Notes: a model not told the origin generated them from the sequence alone. A stretch of DNA of 63,540 bases from Ferrimonas balearica (GCF_019802085.1 NZ_JAHVHV010000008.1:1-63540); one strand, 5' to 3'. Shown: positions 1 to 9,010, counted from the first letter of the stretch. Numbers and translations: made by a program.

Positions 1-36
1 TGAGTGACGCCATGCGTCGTTCGCACCGAATAGTGC

Positions 37-113
37 GGAGTGGTAGTTCAGTTGGTTAGAATACCGGCCTGTCACGCCGGGGGTCGCGGGTTCGAGTCCC
101 GTCCACTCCGCCA
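37..113 (+). tRNA. tRNA-Asp (anticodon GTC)
   Basis: The sequence folds as a complete 77-nt cloverleaf with the CCA end encoded. The acceptor arm GGAGTGG (37-43) pairs with CCACTCC (103-109), the anticodon GTC is at 71-73, and a T-loop TTCGAGT is present. It closely resembles E. coli tRNA-Asp. In E. coli some rRNA operons end with this tRNA. Because an rRNA leader is seen at the other end of the window, this copy is probably the last gene of an upstream rRNA operon, but no 5S sequence lies inside the window to prove that. Confidence 0.97.
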
Positions 114-124
114 TTATTTGCATC

Positions 125-154
125 AAGCCTGAGTCGAGAGACTCAGGCTTTTTT
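125..154 (+). terminator. intrinsic terminator after tRNA-Asp
   Basis: A perfect 11-bp stem (125-135 with 140-150) with a short loop is followed by a T run. It lies 11 nt after the tRNA-Asp CCA and would end the upstream, probably rRNA, transcript. Confidence 0.92.
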
Positions 155-584
155 GCGTTTTGAGGCCTGGGCGGCTGAGCGTTTTGTGTCAGTGCGGTGC
201 GAGCAAGCCGTCCCTGGTGCTCCCCTCCGCTCGGCGTCCTGCCTCGCGCTCAAGCGCTGCGTTGCTGCGAAACGGTCGCTCTCACCCATGCCTCCACCTC
301 AGCGAACTGCGTAGCTGCGCTTCGGTTCCGCTTCGCCCGGCAATATTGCGGTAAATCCTGTCTGGCGCCTGGTTATCCGCTATTTCTCTGCGGCTCTTTA
401 TAAGAGACTATTTTAATTGGCTTTCTTCCAAGTGCTTTCCATAATTGGTGCGAGCCTTTCGGTCGGGTCGACAGGGCTCCTGGTGAAAATATGAGCTGGG
501 CGGTCGATCTTGGCGGGCAGATTCATTAGACTGCGCCTTCTTTTTCAAACGGCGCTTAGCGTCAATCTTGGGTGAGCGGGTACT
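155..584. other. intergenic region upstream of murB, no gene recognised
   Basis: This 430-bp stretch has no convincing coding region. Short open frames on the plus strand (160-403) have no recognisable product. Two imperfectly related segments containing CTGCGT-GCTGCG patterns occur near 257-272 and 304-320. A weak promoter candidate is annotated separately. Nothing else is recognisable. Confidence 0.5.
417..445 (+). promoter_or_regulatory. possible promoter for murB-birA
   Basis: A TTGGCT hexamer (417-422) and CATAAT (440-445) are spaced 17 bp apart, about 140 bp upstream of murB. The hexamers match sigma-70 consensus only partly, so this is a suggestion from sequence alone. Confidence 0.3.
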
Positions 585-1613
585 GTGCCTCTTTCTTTTA
601 CCTTCGATGCGGATCTTCGGGATCATCACACTTTCGGTGTTTCTGCCAAGGCCAAGGCCCTGGTGGAGGTCGACAGCGTGGCCGAACTGGCGCGCAGCTA
701 TCACGGTCCGCAGTGGCAGAACCTGCCCAAGCTGGTGGTGGGTGAGGGCAGCAATCTGCTGTTCACCGAAGACTTTGAGGGTCTGGTGATCCTAAATCGC
801 ATTCCCGGCCGTCAAGTTACCGAGTCCAGTGACGCCTATCATCTGCGCCTGGGCGCCGGAGAGAACTGGCATCAGGTTGTCGCCTGGTCTCTCGCGCAGG
901 GGATGCCTGGGTTGGAAAACCTGGCACTCATTCCCGGCACCGTCGGTGCCGCACCGGTGCAAAATATTGGAGCCTATGGTGTCGAGCTTTGCGATCTGTG
1001 CGAGTACGTGGAGTACTGGGACTGCGTCAGCGGCGAGGTGATGCGTTTGGATGCCCACCAGTGCCACTTTGGGTACCGGGACTCCATCTTTAAAGGCGAG
1101 CTTAAAGGGAGGGCCATTGTCGTGGCCGTAGGCCTTAAGCTCACCAAAGCCTGGCAGCCTGTCATCGGTTACGGCCCCTTGGCAAAATTGGGCACCGATG
1201 CCACCCCTTCGGCCATCTTTGACGCCGTGTGCTCGCTGCGCTCTGCCAAACTGCCCGACCCGACCCGGGTGGGTAATGCGGGCAGCTTTTTTAAGAACCC
1301 GGTGGTGCCGACGCCTCGGTTCGAAGCGCTGCGTCAACGTTACCCCACCATGCCCAGTTACCCGGCGGGGCCGGAACACACCAAGATCCCCGCCGGCTGG
1401 CTTATCGATCAGGCGGGACTGAAGGGCTACCGGCTGGGCGATGCCGCGGTGCACACCGAGCAGGCGCTGGTGCTGGTCAACAAAGACCGGGCCAGTGGCC
1501 AGGACGTAACCGCCCTGGCGCGCCACGTAGTGCAAACGGTGTCCGACCGCTACGGCGTCGAGCTGGAGCCCGAGGTGCGCATTCTCGATCGCGACGGGGC
1601 GCTGTGCTGGTAA
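585..1613 (+). CDS. murB: UDP-N-acetylenolpyruvoylglucosamine reductase MurB
   Basis: MurB is the cytoplasmic FAD enzyme that uses NADPH to reduce UDP-GlcNAc-enolpyruvate to UDP-MurNAc, the second committed step of peptidoglycan precursor synthesis. The 342-residue product equals the E. coli length. Visible family features are the FAD-binding GEGSNLLF segment, IPGTVGAAPVQNIGAYG, the NAGSFFKNP motif carrying the presumed catalytic Ser234, and the C-terminal EPEVR segment whose Glu (328/330) is expected to act in proton transfer. The start is a GTG preceded by a GAGCGGG-type ribosome site; no ATG fits the family N-terminus. birA follows after 3 bp, so the two are probably co-transcribed, as in E. 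coli. Confidence 0.97.
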   Translation: MPLSFTFDADLRDHHTFGVSAKAKALVEVDSVAELARSYHGPQWQNLPKLVVGEGSNLLFTEDFEGLVILNRIPGRQVTESSDAYHLRLGAGENWHQVVAWSLAQGMPGLENLALIPGTVGAAPVQNIGAYGVELCDLCEYVEYWDCVSGEVMRLDAHQCHFGYRDSIFKGELKGRAIVVAVGLKLTKAWQPVIGYGPLAKLGTDATPSAIFDAVCSLRSAKLPDPTRVGNAGSFFKNPVVPTPRFEALRQRYPTMPSYPAGPEHTKIPAGWLIDQAGLKGYRLGDAAVHTEQALVLVNKDRASGQDVTALARHVVQTVSDRYGVELEPEVRILDRDGALCW

Positions 1614-1616
1614 CCC

Positions 1617-2579
1617 ATGCTGACCCCGATTCGACAAGACCTCATTACCCTGCTGGCCGATGGCCAGTTTCATTCCGGCGCGCAGCTGGCCCAGGACCTG
1701 GGCGTCAGCCGTGCCGCCATCCATAACCACATCGAGTCGCTCGAGGCTCTGGGACTGGACCTGTTCCGGGTCAAGGGCAAGGGCTATCGCCTCGCTCGCC
1801 CTCTGAGCCTGCTGGACCCGGAGACCCTGGGGGCCAGCGCACGTCCTGCCCCCCTTCATCTGTTTTGGCAGCTGGAGTCCACCAACGGATTTTTGCTCGA
1901 GCGGACTCGTCACTGCCGAAATGGCGAAGCCTGCCTGGCAGAGCTGCAAACCGGTGGCCGGGGGCGTCGTGGGCGCACCTGGGTGTCGCCGGTGGCCTCC
2001 CACCTCTACCTCTCCTACTTCTGGCGCCTGGAGCAGGGCCTCAGTGCCACCGGAGGCTTGAGCCTGGCAGTGGGGGTCATGCTGGCCGACGCGCTCCATT
2101 CGATGGGGGTCGATGATCTTTCCCTAAAGTGGCCCAACGACCTCTACCTGTCCGGACGCAAGTTGGCGGGTGTTCTGGTGGAGATCTCCGGACAACAGGG
2201 GGAGGCCTGCGACCTGGTCATCGGCTGTGGCATCAACGTGGCCATGCCAGAGAGGGTGGCGGCGCAGATCGACCAACCCTGGGCTGATCTCAGTGAGCAG
2301 CTCGATGGGGTAGACCGAAATCAGCTGGCCCGCGCCGTACTTCAGAGTCTGGATAGTGGCATGGCGCTGTTCGAACAGGAGGGGCTGTCGCCCTTTGTGG
2401 ACCGTTGGAAGGCCCTGGACCGTTTCGCCAATCAGCCGGTCAGGCTGGTGCTGGGCAAACGTGAGGAGCGGGGAATAGCGCGAGGCATCGATGAGCAGGG
2501 CCACCTGCTGCTGGCGCTGCCCGATGGCAGCTTGAAGCGTTTTGCCGGCGGTGAGCTGAGCCTGCGCCCCGGGGATTAA
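1617..2579 (+). CDS. birA: bifunctional biotin--protein ligase / biotin operon repressor BirA
   Basis: BirA makes biotinyl-5'-AMP and transfers biotin to the AccB carrier protein. In its bio-AMP form it also represses biotin synthesis genes. The 320-residue protein has an N-terminal winged helix-turn-helix (about residues 1-65, including [15 protein letters not shown]), so it is the DNA-binding class. The ligase core shows GGRGRRGR (113-120, the biotinyl-AMP loop), KWPNDL (from 171) and KLAGVLVE with Lys182, corresponding to E. coli Lys183. The C-terminal cap domain is complete. The gene starts 3 bp after murB. Its stop codon overlaps the stop of convergent coaA, with no terminator visible between them. 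Confidence 0.97.
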   Translation: MLTPIRQDLITLLADGQFHSGAQLAQDLGVSRAAIHNHIESLEALGLDLFRVKGKGYRLARPLSLLDPETLGASARPAPLHLFWQLESTNGFLLERTRHCRNGEACLAELQTGGRGRRGRTWVSPVASHLYLSYFWRLEQGLSATGGLSLAVGVMLADALHSMGVDDLSLKWPNDLYLSGRKLAGVLVEISGQQGEACDLVIGCGINVAMPERVAAQIDQPWADLSEQLDGVDRNQLARAVLQSLDSGMALFEQEGLSPFVDRWKALDRFANQPVRLVLGKREERGIARGIDEQGHLLLALPDGSLKRFAGGELSLRPGD

Positions 2580-3553
2580 CCCCGCAGACGAACCTGCTCA
2601 ATCCGGTGCTGCTCCCCTTTGCCCAGAATGAGGTTGGCCCGCTCGCGAGTGGGGAGGATGTTCTGGTTCAAGTTGGGCCCGTTGATCGCCTCCCAAATCT
2701 TGCTCGCGGTCTTGCGGGCCTCCCCCTCGCTCAACTTGGCGTAGTGGTGGAAGTAGGAGTTGGGATCGCGAAAGGCGCCGTCCCGGAAACTCAGGAAGCG
2801 GTCGACGTACCAGGTTTTCAGCAGATCCTCCTCGGCATCGACGTAGATGGAGAAATCCACGTAGTCGGAGACGAAGGAGCGGTTGGCGTTGTCCGGGTAG
2901 TCCATGCCGCTTTGCAGGACATTGAGCCCCTCCAGTATCAGGATGTCCGGGGAGTGGATCTCCTGCTGGGCATTGGGGATGCGGTCGTAGCTCAGGTGGG
3001 AGTATAGCGGCGCGGCGGTGCGTTCACCGGATTTCACGTCACGGACAAACTCCAGCAGCATCCGGCTGTCGTAGCTCTCCGGGAACCCTTTGCGTCTGAG
3101 CAGGTCGCGCTTTTGCAGCTCCTCCAGTGGGTAGAGAAAGCCATCGGTGGTGACCAATTCCACCTGGGGGTGTTCGGGCCAGCGCTGTAGCAGGGCCTGG
3201 AGGATCCGGGCGGTGGTGCTTTTGCCCACGGCCACGGAACCGGCCACGCTGATGATGTAGGGCCCGCGTGAGGGGCGGCGACCGAGAAACTGCTGGAGCA
3301 CGTCGCCCCGGCGCTGACTGGAGTGCACATACAGGTTCAGCAGTCGCGACAAGGGCAGGTAGATCGCCTCCACCTCTTCCAAAGAGACACTCTCATTGAT
3401 ACCCCGAAGCCGCACGAGTTCCTCTTCGCTTAATGGCAGAGGGACGGCGTCCCGCAGGGCCGCCCATTGTGCGCGGGTAAAGGCCTGGAAGGCGCCCTGT
3501 TTGTCTTGCTGGTTCAAAGGTATCTTTTCTCCATGGGGTGCGACGGCGACCAT
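2576..3553 (-). CDS. coaA: type I pantothenate kinase CoaA
   Basis: CoaA phosphorylates pantothenate with ATP, the first and feedback-regulated step of coenzyme A synthesis. The 325-residue product is slightly longer than E. coli CoaA (316), the excess lying at the N-terminus before the [11 protein letters not shown] segment. The Walker A loop GSVAVGKST is at 105-113, followed by conserved [21 protein letters not shown] and NILPTRERA segments. The ATG at 3551-3553 has a TAGGG-like ribosome site. It converges with birA and the stop codons share bases 2576-2579. It sits between birA and the tRNA cluster as in E. coli. Confidence 0.96.
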   Translation of the reverse strand: MVAVAPHGEKIPLNQQDKQGAFQAFTRAQWAALRDAVPLPLSEEELVRLRGINESVSLEEVEAIYLPLSRLLNLYVHSSQRRGDVLQQFLGRRPSRGPYIISVAGSVAVGKSTTARILQALLQRWPEHPQVELVTTDGFLYPLEELQKRDLLRRKGFPESYDSRMLLEFVRDVKSGERTAAPLYSHLSYDRIPNAQQEIHSPDILILEGLNVLQSGMDYPDNANRSFVSDYVDFSIYVDAEEDLLKTWYVDRFLSFRDGAFRDPNSYFHHYAKLSEGEARKTASKIWEAINGPNLNQNILPTRERANLILGKGEQHRIEQVRLRG

Positions 3554-3687
3554 ACCCTATGCACACCCAAAGGTACAGCGCCCAAATGCGCTTCACTGGG
3601 CGCGGGTGGGCCCGTGGCAAGTGCCCCTTCAGGCTGGTTAAAAGCTGGTCATTCGGCGATGGCGGTCGTTTTTTTTTGAAAATCCTA

Positions 3688-3716
3688 TTGCGCTGATTCG
3701 GGCGTTTTCCTATTAT
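3688..3716 (+). promoter_or_regulatory. promoter of the thrU-tyrU-glyT-thrT tRNA cluster
   Basis: The -35 TTGCGC (3688-3693) and -10 TATTAT (3711-3716) are spaced 17 bp and followed by a GC-rich GCGCACC discriminator, typical of growth-rate and ppGpp-controlled stable RNA promoters. The first tRNA begins about 22 bp downstream of the -10. Confidence 0.75.
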
Positions 3717-3738
3717 GCGCACCGCACATTGGTGCAGT

Positions 3739-3814
<76 letters not shown>

Positions 3815-3817
3815 TCT

Positions 3818-3902
3818 GGAGGGGTTCCCGAGTGGCCAAAGGGATCAGACTGTAAATCTGACGGCTCCGCCTTCGTAGGTTCGAATCCTACCCCCTCCAC
3901 CA
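3818..3902 (+). tRNA. tyrU: tRNA-Tyr (anticodon GTA)
   Basis: This 85-nt class II tRNA has a long variable arm, acceptor GGAGGGG pairing with CCCCTCC (3892-3898), anticodon GTA at 3852-3854 and an encoded CCA. It starts 3 nt after tRNA-Thr. Confidence 0.97.
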
Positions 3903-3934
3903 CTTTCTCCTTGGCAGACTGCCCGAGGGAAAAT

Positions 3935-4009
<75 letters not shown>

Positions 4010-4018
4010 AAATGATGT

Positions 4019-4094
4019 GCTGATATAGCTCAGTTGGTAGAGCGCACCCTTGGTAAGGGTGAGGTCCCCAGTTCAAATCTGGGTATCAGCACCA
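4019..4094 (+). tRNA. thrT: tRNA-Thr (anticodon GGT)
   Basis: In this 76-nt cloverleaf, acceptor GCTGATA (4019-4025) pairs with TATCAGC (4084-4090), the anticodon GGT is at 4052-4054, and CCA is encoded. It is the last tRNA before tuf. In E. coli the equivalent tRNAs and tufB share a transcript. Confidence 0.97.
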
Positions 4095-4124
4095 CCTTTC
4101 TCTCGCATCACGCCAAATTTTCCT

Positions 4125-4133
4125 TGTTATACT
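4125..4133 (+). promoter_or_regulatory. possible extended -10 promoter for the first tuf
   Basis: TGT immediately precedes TATACT (4128-4133), an extended -10 arrangement, about 60 bp upstream of tuf. No good -35 is visible. Read-through from the tRNA cluster is the alternative source of tuf mRNA. Confidence 0.35.
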
Positions 4134-4194
4134 CAATTTCCGAGTCTACTAAGCCCCGGGGCTGAGCCCATTTCGTTTGGATCGAGGCAACACC

Positions 4195-5379
4195 ATGTCT
4201 AAAGAAAAGTTTGAACGTACAAAACCCCACGTTAACGTTGGTACCATCGGCCACGTTGACCACGGTAAAACCACTCTGACTGCTGCTATCACCAACGTGC
4301 TGGCCAAGCACATGGGTGGTGAGGCCAAGGCTTTCGACCAGATCGATAACGCTCCGGAAGAGCGCGAGCGTGGTATCACCATCGCCGCTTCTCACGTTGA
4401 GTACGACACTGAGATCCGTCACTACGCTCACGTAGACTGCCCCGGCCACGCTGACTACGTAAAGAACATGATCACCGGTGCTGCTCAGATGGACGGCGCG
4501 ATCCTGGTAGTAGCTGCTACCGACGGTCCGATGCCCCAGACCCGTGAGCACATCCTGCTGTCCCGTCAGGTTGGCGTACCGTACATCATCGTGTTCATGA
4601 ACAAGTGCGACATGGTTGATGACGAAGAGCTGCTCGAGCTGGTAGAGATGGAAGTGCGTGAGCTGCTGTCCGAGTACGACTTCCCGGGCGACGACACTCC
4701 GGTCATCCAGGGTTCCGCTCTGAAAGCACTGGAAGGCGACGCCGACTGGGAGAAGAAGATCCTGGAGCTGGCCGAAGCCCTGGACACCTACATCCCGGAG
4801 CCGGAGCGTGCCATCGACGGTGCCTTCATCCTGCCGATCGAAGACGTATTCTCCATCCAGGGTCGTGGTACCGTTGTTACCGGTCGTGTAGAGCGCGGCA
4901 TCATCAAGGTTGGTGATGAAGTGGAAATCGTGGGCATCAAAGAGACCCAGAAGACTACCTGTACTGGTGTAGAGATGTTCCGCAAGCTGCTGGACGAAGG
5001 CCGTGCAGGTGAGAACTGTGGTGTTCTGCTGCGTGGTACCAAGCGTGAGGAAGTTGAGCGTGGTCAGGTTCTGGCTGCTCCGGGTTCCATCACCCCGCAC
5101 ACCAAGTTCACCTCTGAGGTTTACGTACTGTCCAAAGAAGAAGGTGGTCGTCACACCCCGTTCTTCAAAGGCTACCGTCCTCAGTTCTACTTCCGTACCA
5201 CCGACATCACTGGCACCATCGAGCTGCCGGAAGGTGTTGAGATGGTAATGCCGGGTGACAACATTCAGATGACTGTTACCCTGATCGCGCCGATCGCGAT
5301 GGAAGAAGGCCTGCGTTTCGCTATCCGTGAGGGTGGCCGTACCGTAGGTGCTGGTGTTGTTGCCACCATCGTTGAGTAA
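4195..5379 (+). CDS. tuf: translation elongation factor EF-Tu (first copy)
   Basis: EF-Tu is the GTPase that delivers aminoacyl-tRNA to the ribosomal A site. The product has 394 residues with GHVDHGKT (P-loop, about 18-26), DCPGH, NKCD and SALKAL guanine-binding motifs, then beta-barrel domains 2 and 3. I take the ATG that gives MSKEKFERT, preceded by GAGG, rather than an in-frame ATG six codons upstream. It follows the tRNA cluster, the position of E. coli tufB. The protein differs from the second copy only at residue 184 (Asp here, Glu there) and 295 (Ala here, Gln there), which suggests gene conversion between copies. Confidence 0.98.
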   Translation: MSKEKFERTKPHVNVGTIGHVDHGKTTLTAAITNVLAKHMGGEAKAFDQIDNAPEERERGITIAASHVEYDTEIRHYAHVDCPGHADYVKNMITGAAQMDGAILVVAATDGPMPQTREHILLSRQVGVPYIIVFMNKCDMVDDEELLELVEMEVRELLSEYDFPGDDTPVIQGSALKALEGDADWEKKILELAEALDTYIPEPERAIDGAFILPIEDVFSIQGRGTVVTGRVERGIIKVGDEVEIVGIKETQKTTCTGVEMFRKLLDEGRAGENCGVLLRGTKREEVERGQVLAAPGSITPHTKFTSEVYVLSKEEGGRHTPFFKGYRPQFYFRTTDITGTIELPEGVEMVMPGDNIQMTVTLIAPIAMEEGLRFAIREGGRTVGAGVVATIVE

Positions 5380-5401
5380 TCAACAATAGCGACAGTATTC
5401 G

Positions 5402-5430
5402 AAAAAGGACGCCTTCTGGCGTCCTTTTTG
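5402..5430 (+). terminator. intrinsic terminator after first tuf
   Basis: An AAAAAGGACGCC stem pairs with GGCGTCCTTTTT around a short loop and a T run, 22 bp after the tuf stop. It ends the tRNA-tuf transcript. Confidence 0.92.
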
Positions 5431-5451
5431 CATTTCCCCCGGGTTGTCATC

Positions 5452-5480
5452 TTGTCACCGGTGGTGAGAATGCATAGAAT
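5452..5480 (+). promoter_or_regulatory. promoter for secE-nusG
   Basis: TTGTCA (5452-5457) and TAGAAT (5475-5480) are spaced 17 bp, just downstream of the tuf terminator and about 120 bp upstream of secE. The spacing and hexamers fit sigma-70 well. Confidence 0.65.
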
Positions 5481-5602
5481 CTAGGGCTGCTTTTTTGCCG
5501 GTGGATGGCCCAACAGAGGCGGTCCAACATTCAGCTGCCGGCCCACAACGGCATTCGGTGACAAAAACCGGGTGCGACAGACTCGAATACGGGATTGTAG
5601 TA

Positions 5603-5974
5603 ATGAGTACCAATACTGAAAACCAAGGCAGCTCCATGGATACACTGAAATGGGGTTTGGTGGCGTTGATTCTTGCGGCTGCCGTGGTTGGCAACCACTA
5701 TTTCAGTGCGGAATCCGTTCTGATCCGCGCGATCGGCGTGGTAGTGGCCATCGTTATCGCCCTCTTTGTTGCTGCCCAGACTGAAAAGGGCAAGGCGGGC
5801 TGGGCCTTTGCCCAAGAGTCCCGTATGGAAGTGCGTAAGGTGGTCTGGCCGACTCGCCAGGAAACCGTGCAGACCACGCTGATCGTGTTTGCCGCCACCG
5901 CCATTGTGGCGTTCTTCCTCTGGCTGCTGGACATGGGCCTGGTGTGGATCGTCAATCTGATTACAGGGGTATAA
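5603..5974 (+). CDS. secE: preprotein translocase subunit SecE
   Basis: SecE clamps SecY in the SecYEG inner-membrane protein channel. The 123-residue product has three predicted membrane segments (about 17-33, 38-55 and 91-117). The conserved amphipathic region [17 protein letters not shown] (about 73-89) lies before the last one. The E. coli protein has 127 residues. The frame is open upstream, but the ATG giving MSTNTENQ is chosen because it matches the family length. nusG begins 4 bp after the stop, so the pair is one operon, as is usual. Confidence 0.95.
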   Translation: MSTNTENQGSSMDTLKWGLVALILAAAVVGNHYFSAESVLIRAIGVVVAIVIALFVAAQTEKGKAGWAFAQESRMEVRKVVWPTRQETVQTTLIVFAATAIVAFFLWLLDMGLVWIVNLITGV

Positions 5975-5978
5975 CCGA

Positions 5979-6524
5979 ATGTCTGAGCAACCGAAAATGC
6001 GCTGGTATGTGGTCCAGGCTTTCTCCGGTTTTGAGGCGCGCGTAGCCCAATCCCTGAAAGAGCACATCCAGATGCACGCGATGGAAGAGTTCTTTGGCGA
6101 GGTGCTGGTGCCCACCGAAGAGGTGGTCGAGATGCGCGCCGGTCAGCGTCGCAAGAGCGAGCGCAAGTTCTTCCCCGGTTACGTGCTGGTGCAGATGGTC
6201 ATGAACGACCAGTCCTGGCACCTGGTGCGTAACGTGCCTCGCGTGATGGGCTTTATCGGCGGCACCTCCGACCGTCCGGCCCCGATCACCGAAAAAGAGG
6301 CCAACGCCATTCTCAACCGTCTGCAGGAGTCCACCGAGTCTCCGCGCCATCGCACCCTGTTCGAGCCGGGTGAAGTGGTTCGCGTCAACGACGGTCCCTT
6401 TGCCGACTTCAACGGCACCGTCGAAGAGGTGGATTACGAGAAGAGCCGCGTGAAGGTGTCGGTGATGATCTTCGGTCGTTCCACCCCGGTGGAGCTGGAC
6501 TTCGGTCAGGTCGAAAAGAGCTGA
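5979..6524 (+). CDS. nusG: transcription termination/antitermination factor NusG
   Basis: NusG binds RNA polymerase, suppresses pausing, links it to Rho or to ribosomal protein S10, and takes part in rRNA antitermination. The 181-residue length equals E. coli NusG. The N-terminal NGN domain starts with [14 protein letters not shown], and the C-terminal KOW domain (about 128-175) contains [19 protein letters not shown]. It lies directly after secE. It is the housekeeping paralogue of RfaH, which matters because an RfaH-type ops sequence appears later in this window. Confidence 0.97.
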   Translation: MSEQPKMRWYVVQAFSGFEARVAQSLKEHIQMHAMEEFFGEVLVPTEEVVEMRAGQRRKSERKFFPGYVLVQMVMNDQSWHLVRNVPRVMGFIGGTSDRPAPITEKEANAILNRLQESTESPRHRTLFEPGEVVRVNDGPFADFNGTVEEVDYEKSRVKVSVMIFGRSTPVELDFGQVEKS

Positions 6525-6546
6525 TCAAAAGATCACCACAAAACGT

Positions 6547-6576
6547 TTGTCCTGGTGCGGCGAATTTGTCTATAAT
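6547..6576 (+). promoter_or_regulatory. promoter for rplK-rplA
   Basis: TTGTCC (6547-6552) and a perfect TATAAT (6571-6576) are separated by 18 bp and followed by TCGCCGCCCC, a GC-rich discriminator. The -10 lies inside the inverted repeat annotated at 6557-6593. Confidence 0.75.
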
Positions 6577-6593
6577 TCGCCGCCCCTTTTTTC
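6557..6593 (+). terminator. 10-bp perfect inverted repeat plus T run after nusG, overlapping the rplK promoter
   Basis: GCGGCGAATT (6557-6566) and AATTCGCCGC (6574-6583) form a perfect 10-bp stem with a 7-nt loop. It is followed by CCCC and six T residues, so RNA coming from nusG could form a terminator-like hairpin. The same DNA contains the rplK -10 box. Confidence 0.55.
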
Positions 6594-6646
6594 CCGGGGA
6601 GCTGAACCTCGCGTTCGGCGCTTGAACCCAAGTAGAGGTATTTACC

Positions 6647-7075
6647 ATGGCTAAGAAAGTCCAAGCATATATCAAGCTGCAGGTTGCAGCTGGTTCTGCT
6701 AACCCGTCCCCGCCGGTTGGTCCGGCTCTGGGTCAGCACGGTGTGAACATCATGGAATTCTGTAAGGCGTTTAACGCTCGTACAGACAAGGTAGAGAAAG
6801 GTCTGCCGATCCCGGTTGTTATCACTGTATACGCCGACCGTTCCTTCACTTTCGTTACCAAGACTCCGCCGGCTTCCGTTCTGCTGAAGAAAGCTGCTGG
6901 CCTGAAGTCCGGTTCCAGCCGTCCGAACACTGAGAAGGTGGGTACTGTCACCATGGCTCAGGTTAAAGAGATCGCTGAAACCAAGGCTGCCGACATGACT
7001 GGTGCCGACATTGACGCGATGGCTCGTTCCATTGCTGGTACTGCCCGTTCCATGGGCCTGGTAGTGGAGGACTAA
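6647..7075 (+). CDS. rplK: 50S ribosomal protein L11
   Basis: L11 binds 23S rRNA at the GTPase-associated centre and is needed for RelA activation. The 142 residues equal the E. coli length, with the proline-rich N-terminal segment [16 protein letters not shown] and the C-terminal rRNA-binding domain. It is followed by rplA after 3 bp. In E. coli L1 binds the leader of this operon and represses both genes; the 70-nt leader between the -10 and the start here could do the same. Confidence 0.97.
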   Translation: MAKKVQAYIKLQVAAGSANPSPPVGPALGQHGVNIMEFCKAFNARTDKVEKGLPIPVVITVYADRSFTFVTKTPPASVLLKKAAGLKSGSSRPNTEKVGTVTMAQVKEIAETKAADMTGADIDAMARSIAGTARSMGLVVED

Positions 7076-7078
7076 TCG

Positions 7079-7780
7079 ATGGCTAAGATTTCTAAGCGCA
7101 TGCGCATAATCCGCGAGAAGGTTGATGCCACTCGCGAGTACGAGATCAACGAAGCTGTAACTCTGCTCAAGGAACTGGCCACCGCCAAGTTCGTTGAGTC
7201 CGTAGACGTTGCTGTAAACCTGGGTGTTGACCCGCGTAAATCCGACCAGAACGTGCGTGGCGCCACCGTGCTGCCTCACGGTACTGGCCGTGACGTTCGC
7301 GTTGCCGTGTTCACTCAGGGTGCCAACGCCGATGCCGCCAAAGAAGCTGGTGCTGACCTGGTAGGCATGGACGAGCTGGCCGCTCAGGTGAAAGCCGGTG
7401 AGATGAACTTCGACGTGGTTATCGCTTCCCCGGATGCGATGCGCGTTGTGGGTCAGCTGGGCCAGATCCTGGGTCCCCGTGGCCTGATGCCGAACCCGAA
7501 GACCGGTACTGTTACCCCGAACGTTGCCGAGGCGGTTAAGAACGCCAAGGCCGGTCAGGTACGCTACCGCAACGACAAGAACGGTATCATCCACACCACC
7601 ATCGGTAAGGTTGACTTCGACGCTGACAAGCTGAAAGAAAACCTGGAATCCCTGCTGGTAGCGCTGAAGAAGGCCAAGCCTGCTTCCGCCAAAGGCACCT
7701 TCATCAAGAAAGTGTCCATCTCTACCACCATGGGTGCCGGTGTTGCGGTTGACCAGGCCAGCCTGGAAACCCAAGCCTAA
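7079..7780 (+). CDS. rplA: 50S ribosomal protein L1
   Basis: L1 forms the mobile L1 stalk that helps release deacylated tRNA and is the repressor of its own operon in E. coli. The product has 233 residues (E. coli 234), with [15 protein letters not shown] and the C-terminal MGAGVAVD segment recognisable. It is translationally close to rplK (3-bp gap). A promoter and long leader for rplJ follow immediately after its stop. Confidence 0.97.
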   Translation: MAKISKRMRIIREKVDATREYEINEAVTLLKELATAKFVESVDVAVNLGVDPRKSDQNVRGATVLPHGTGRDVRVAVFTQGANADAAKEAGADLVGMDELAAQVKAGEMNFDVVIASPDAMRVVGQLGQILGPRGLMPNPKTGTVTPNVAEAVKNAKAGQVRYRNDKNGIIHTTIGKVDFDADKLKENLESLLVALKKAKPASAKGTFIKKVSISTTMGAGVAVDQASLETQA

Positions 7781-7781
7781 T

Positions 7782-7820
7782 TTGCAGGGCGCCAAATTAT
7801 CTGTATAATTTTGCGCCCTG
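7782..7820 (+). promoter_or_regulatory. rplJ promoter embedded in a 16-bp inverted repeat
   Basis: TTGCAG (7782-7787) and TATAAT (7804-7809) are 16 bp apart. Positions 7785-7800 and 7805-7820 are inverted copies with 15 of 16 bases matching and a 4-bp centre, so most of the promoter lies in one dyad. The transcript would drive rplJL and, with attenuation, rpoBC. Confidence 0.7.
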
Positions 7821-8021
7821 AGGTCGAAGCCCGTGACTCACGAAGCGGGCTTTCGTCCAAGACCGCAGGTGGGGCTCAAACCCCTTAATTTCCTGCGTAG
7901 ACGGTGAAGGACCTGAGAAGATTTTTAATCTTCTGGAACTCCCAGCCGTATGGAATCCCCACTTTGTGGGGTTGTTAAGTTTCTAGGCGAAAGCCTAGGT
8001 GGAATCCAGGAGTGAAGCCCA
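7821..8021 (+). promoter_or_regulatory. L10 leader (autoregulatory mRNA leader of rplJL)
   Basis: About 200 nt of untranslated leader precede rplJ. It contains CCTGCGTAGACGGTGA (7892-7907), recognisable from the E. coli rplJ leader, plus several local hairpins such as CCCCACTTTGTGGGG and CCTAGGCGAAAGCCTAGG. In E. coli the L10-(L7/L12)4 complex binds this leader and represses translation of rplJ and rplL. The same function is inferred here. Confidence 0.8.
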
Positions 8022-8525
8022 ATGGCATTAAACCTCGAAGGCAAGAAAGCAATTGTTGCTGAGGTCAATGAAGTTGCCAAAGGTGCTCTGTCTGCTGTTG
8101 TCGCCGATGCACGTGGCGTCACCGTAGGCAAGATGGCCGCTCTGCGTAAGCAAGCTCGTGAAGCCGGTATCGTTATGCGCGTTGTGCGTAACACTCTGGC
8201 CAAGCGCGCTGTTGAAGGTACCTCTTACGAGTGCCTGAGCGACGCATTTGCAGGTCCGACCCTGATCGCCTTCTCCGTAGAGCACCCCGGTGCCGCGGCG
8301 CGTCTGTTTAAAGACTTCGCCAAGGAAGAAGAAGCGTTCGAGGTCAAAGCACTGGCGTACGAAGGGGAACTGATCCCTGCCGAGCAAATTGACCGTCTGG
8401 CTAAGCTGCCGACCTACGACGAAGCGATTGCACAGCTGATGATGACCATGAAGGAAGCATCTGCTGGCAAGCTGGTACGTACCCTGGCTGCTCTGCGCGA
8501 CCAAAAAGAAGAGCAAGCTGCCTAA
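8022..8525 (+). CDS. rplJ: 50S ribosomal protein L10
   Basis: L10 is the base of the ribosomal stalk and carries the L7/L12 dimers through its C-terminal helix. The product has 167 residues (E. coli 165), beginning [15 protein letters not shown], with the 23S-binding N-terminal domain and the helix [18 protein letters not shown] at the end. It follows the long L10 leader and is 48 bp ahead of rplL. Confidence 0.97.
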   Translation: MALNLEGKKAIVAEVNEVAKGALSAVVADARGVTVGKMAALRKQAREAGIVMRVVRNTLAKRAVEGTSYECLSDAFAGPTLIAFSVEHPGAAARLFKDFAKEEEAFEVKALAYEGELIPAEQIDRLAKLPTYDEAIAQLMMTMKEASAGKLVRTLAALRDQKEEQAA

Positions 8526-8573
8526 TTCTGTTGGCCGCTTAACCTTTTACAGTAATTTTTAGGATTGTTAGTA

Positions 8574-8942
8574 ATGTCTATCACTAAAGACCAAATCATC
8601 GAAGCCGTTGCAGAAATGTCTGTAATGGACGTTGTTGAACTGATCGAAGCTATGGAAGAGAAGTTCGGTGTATCTGCTGCTGCTGCTGTTGTAGCTGGTG
8701 GTGCTGGCGACGCCGGCGCTGCTGAAGAGCAGACCGAATTCGACGTAGTACTGAAGGGCGCTGGCTCCAACAAGGTTGGTGCTATTAAGGCCGTTCGTGG
8801 CGCTACCGGTCTGGGCCTGAAAGAAGCCAAGGCTCTGGTAGAGTCTGCTCCGGCTGCCATCAAAGAAGGTCTGTCTAAAGAAGAAGCTGAAGCTCTGAAG
8901 AAAGACCTGGAAGAAGCCGGCTGCGAAGTTGAGCTCAAGTAA
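8574..8942 (+). CDS. rplL: 50S ribosomal protein L7/L12
   Basis: L7/L12 is the multicopy stalk protein that recruits translational GTPases. It is acidic and very rich in Ala and Glu, with an N-terminal dimer domain, an Ala/Gly hinge (about 35-50) and the C-terminal domain ending [12 protein letters not shown]. The chosen ATG gives MSITKDQII and 122 residues, near the E. coli length of 121. An in-frame ATG three codons upstream is not used by the family. Confidence 0.97.
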   Translation: MSITKDQIIEAVAEMSVMDVVELIEAMEEKFGVSAAAAVVAGGAGDAGAAEEQTEFDVVLKGAGSNKVGAIKAVRGATGLGLKEAKALVESAPAAIKEGLSKEEAEALKKDLEEAGCEVELK

Positions 8943-8978
8943 GCTATCCTATAGCTTATTGACCTGAGTAATCAGGTT

Positions 8979-9010
8979 GGGCTGGTGGTTATTTGACCAC
9001 CGGCCCTTTT
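8979..9010 (+). terminator. rplL-rpoB attenuator hairpin
   Basis: GGGCTGGTGGT pairs with ACCACCGGCCC and is followed by TTTTG. In E. coli a partial terminator at this position lowers rpoBC expression relative to rplJL; this hairpin is the likely counterpart. Confidence 0.75.

Noticed and set aside
160..403. Two overlapping small open frames after the tRNA-Asp terminator
   Set aside because: Arg/Ser/Cys-rich composition typical of noncoding GC-rich DNA; no ribosome site or homology I recognise.
792..2099. 435-codon minus-strand open frame across murB and birA
   Set aside because: Lies opposite two clear genes, low-complexity Gln/Gly/Arg-rich product, no family features.
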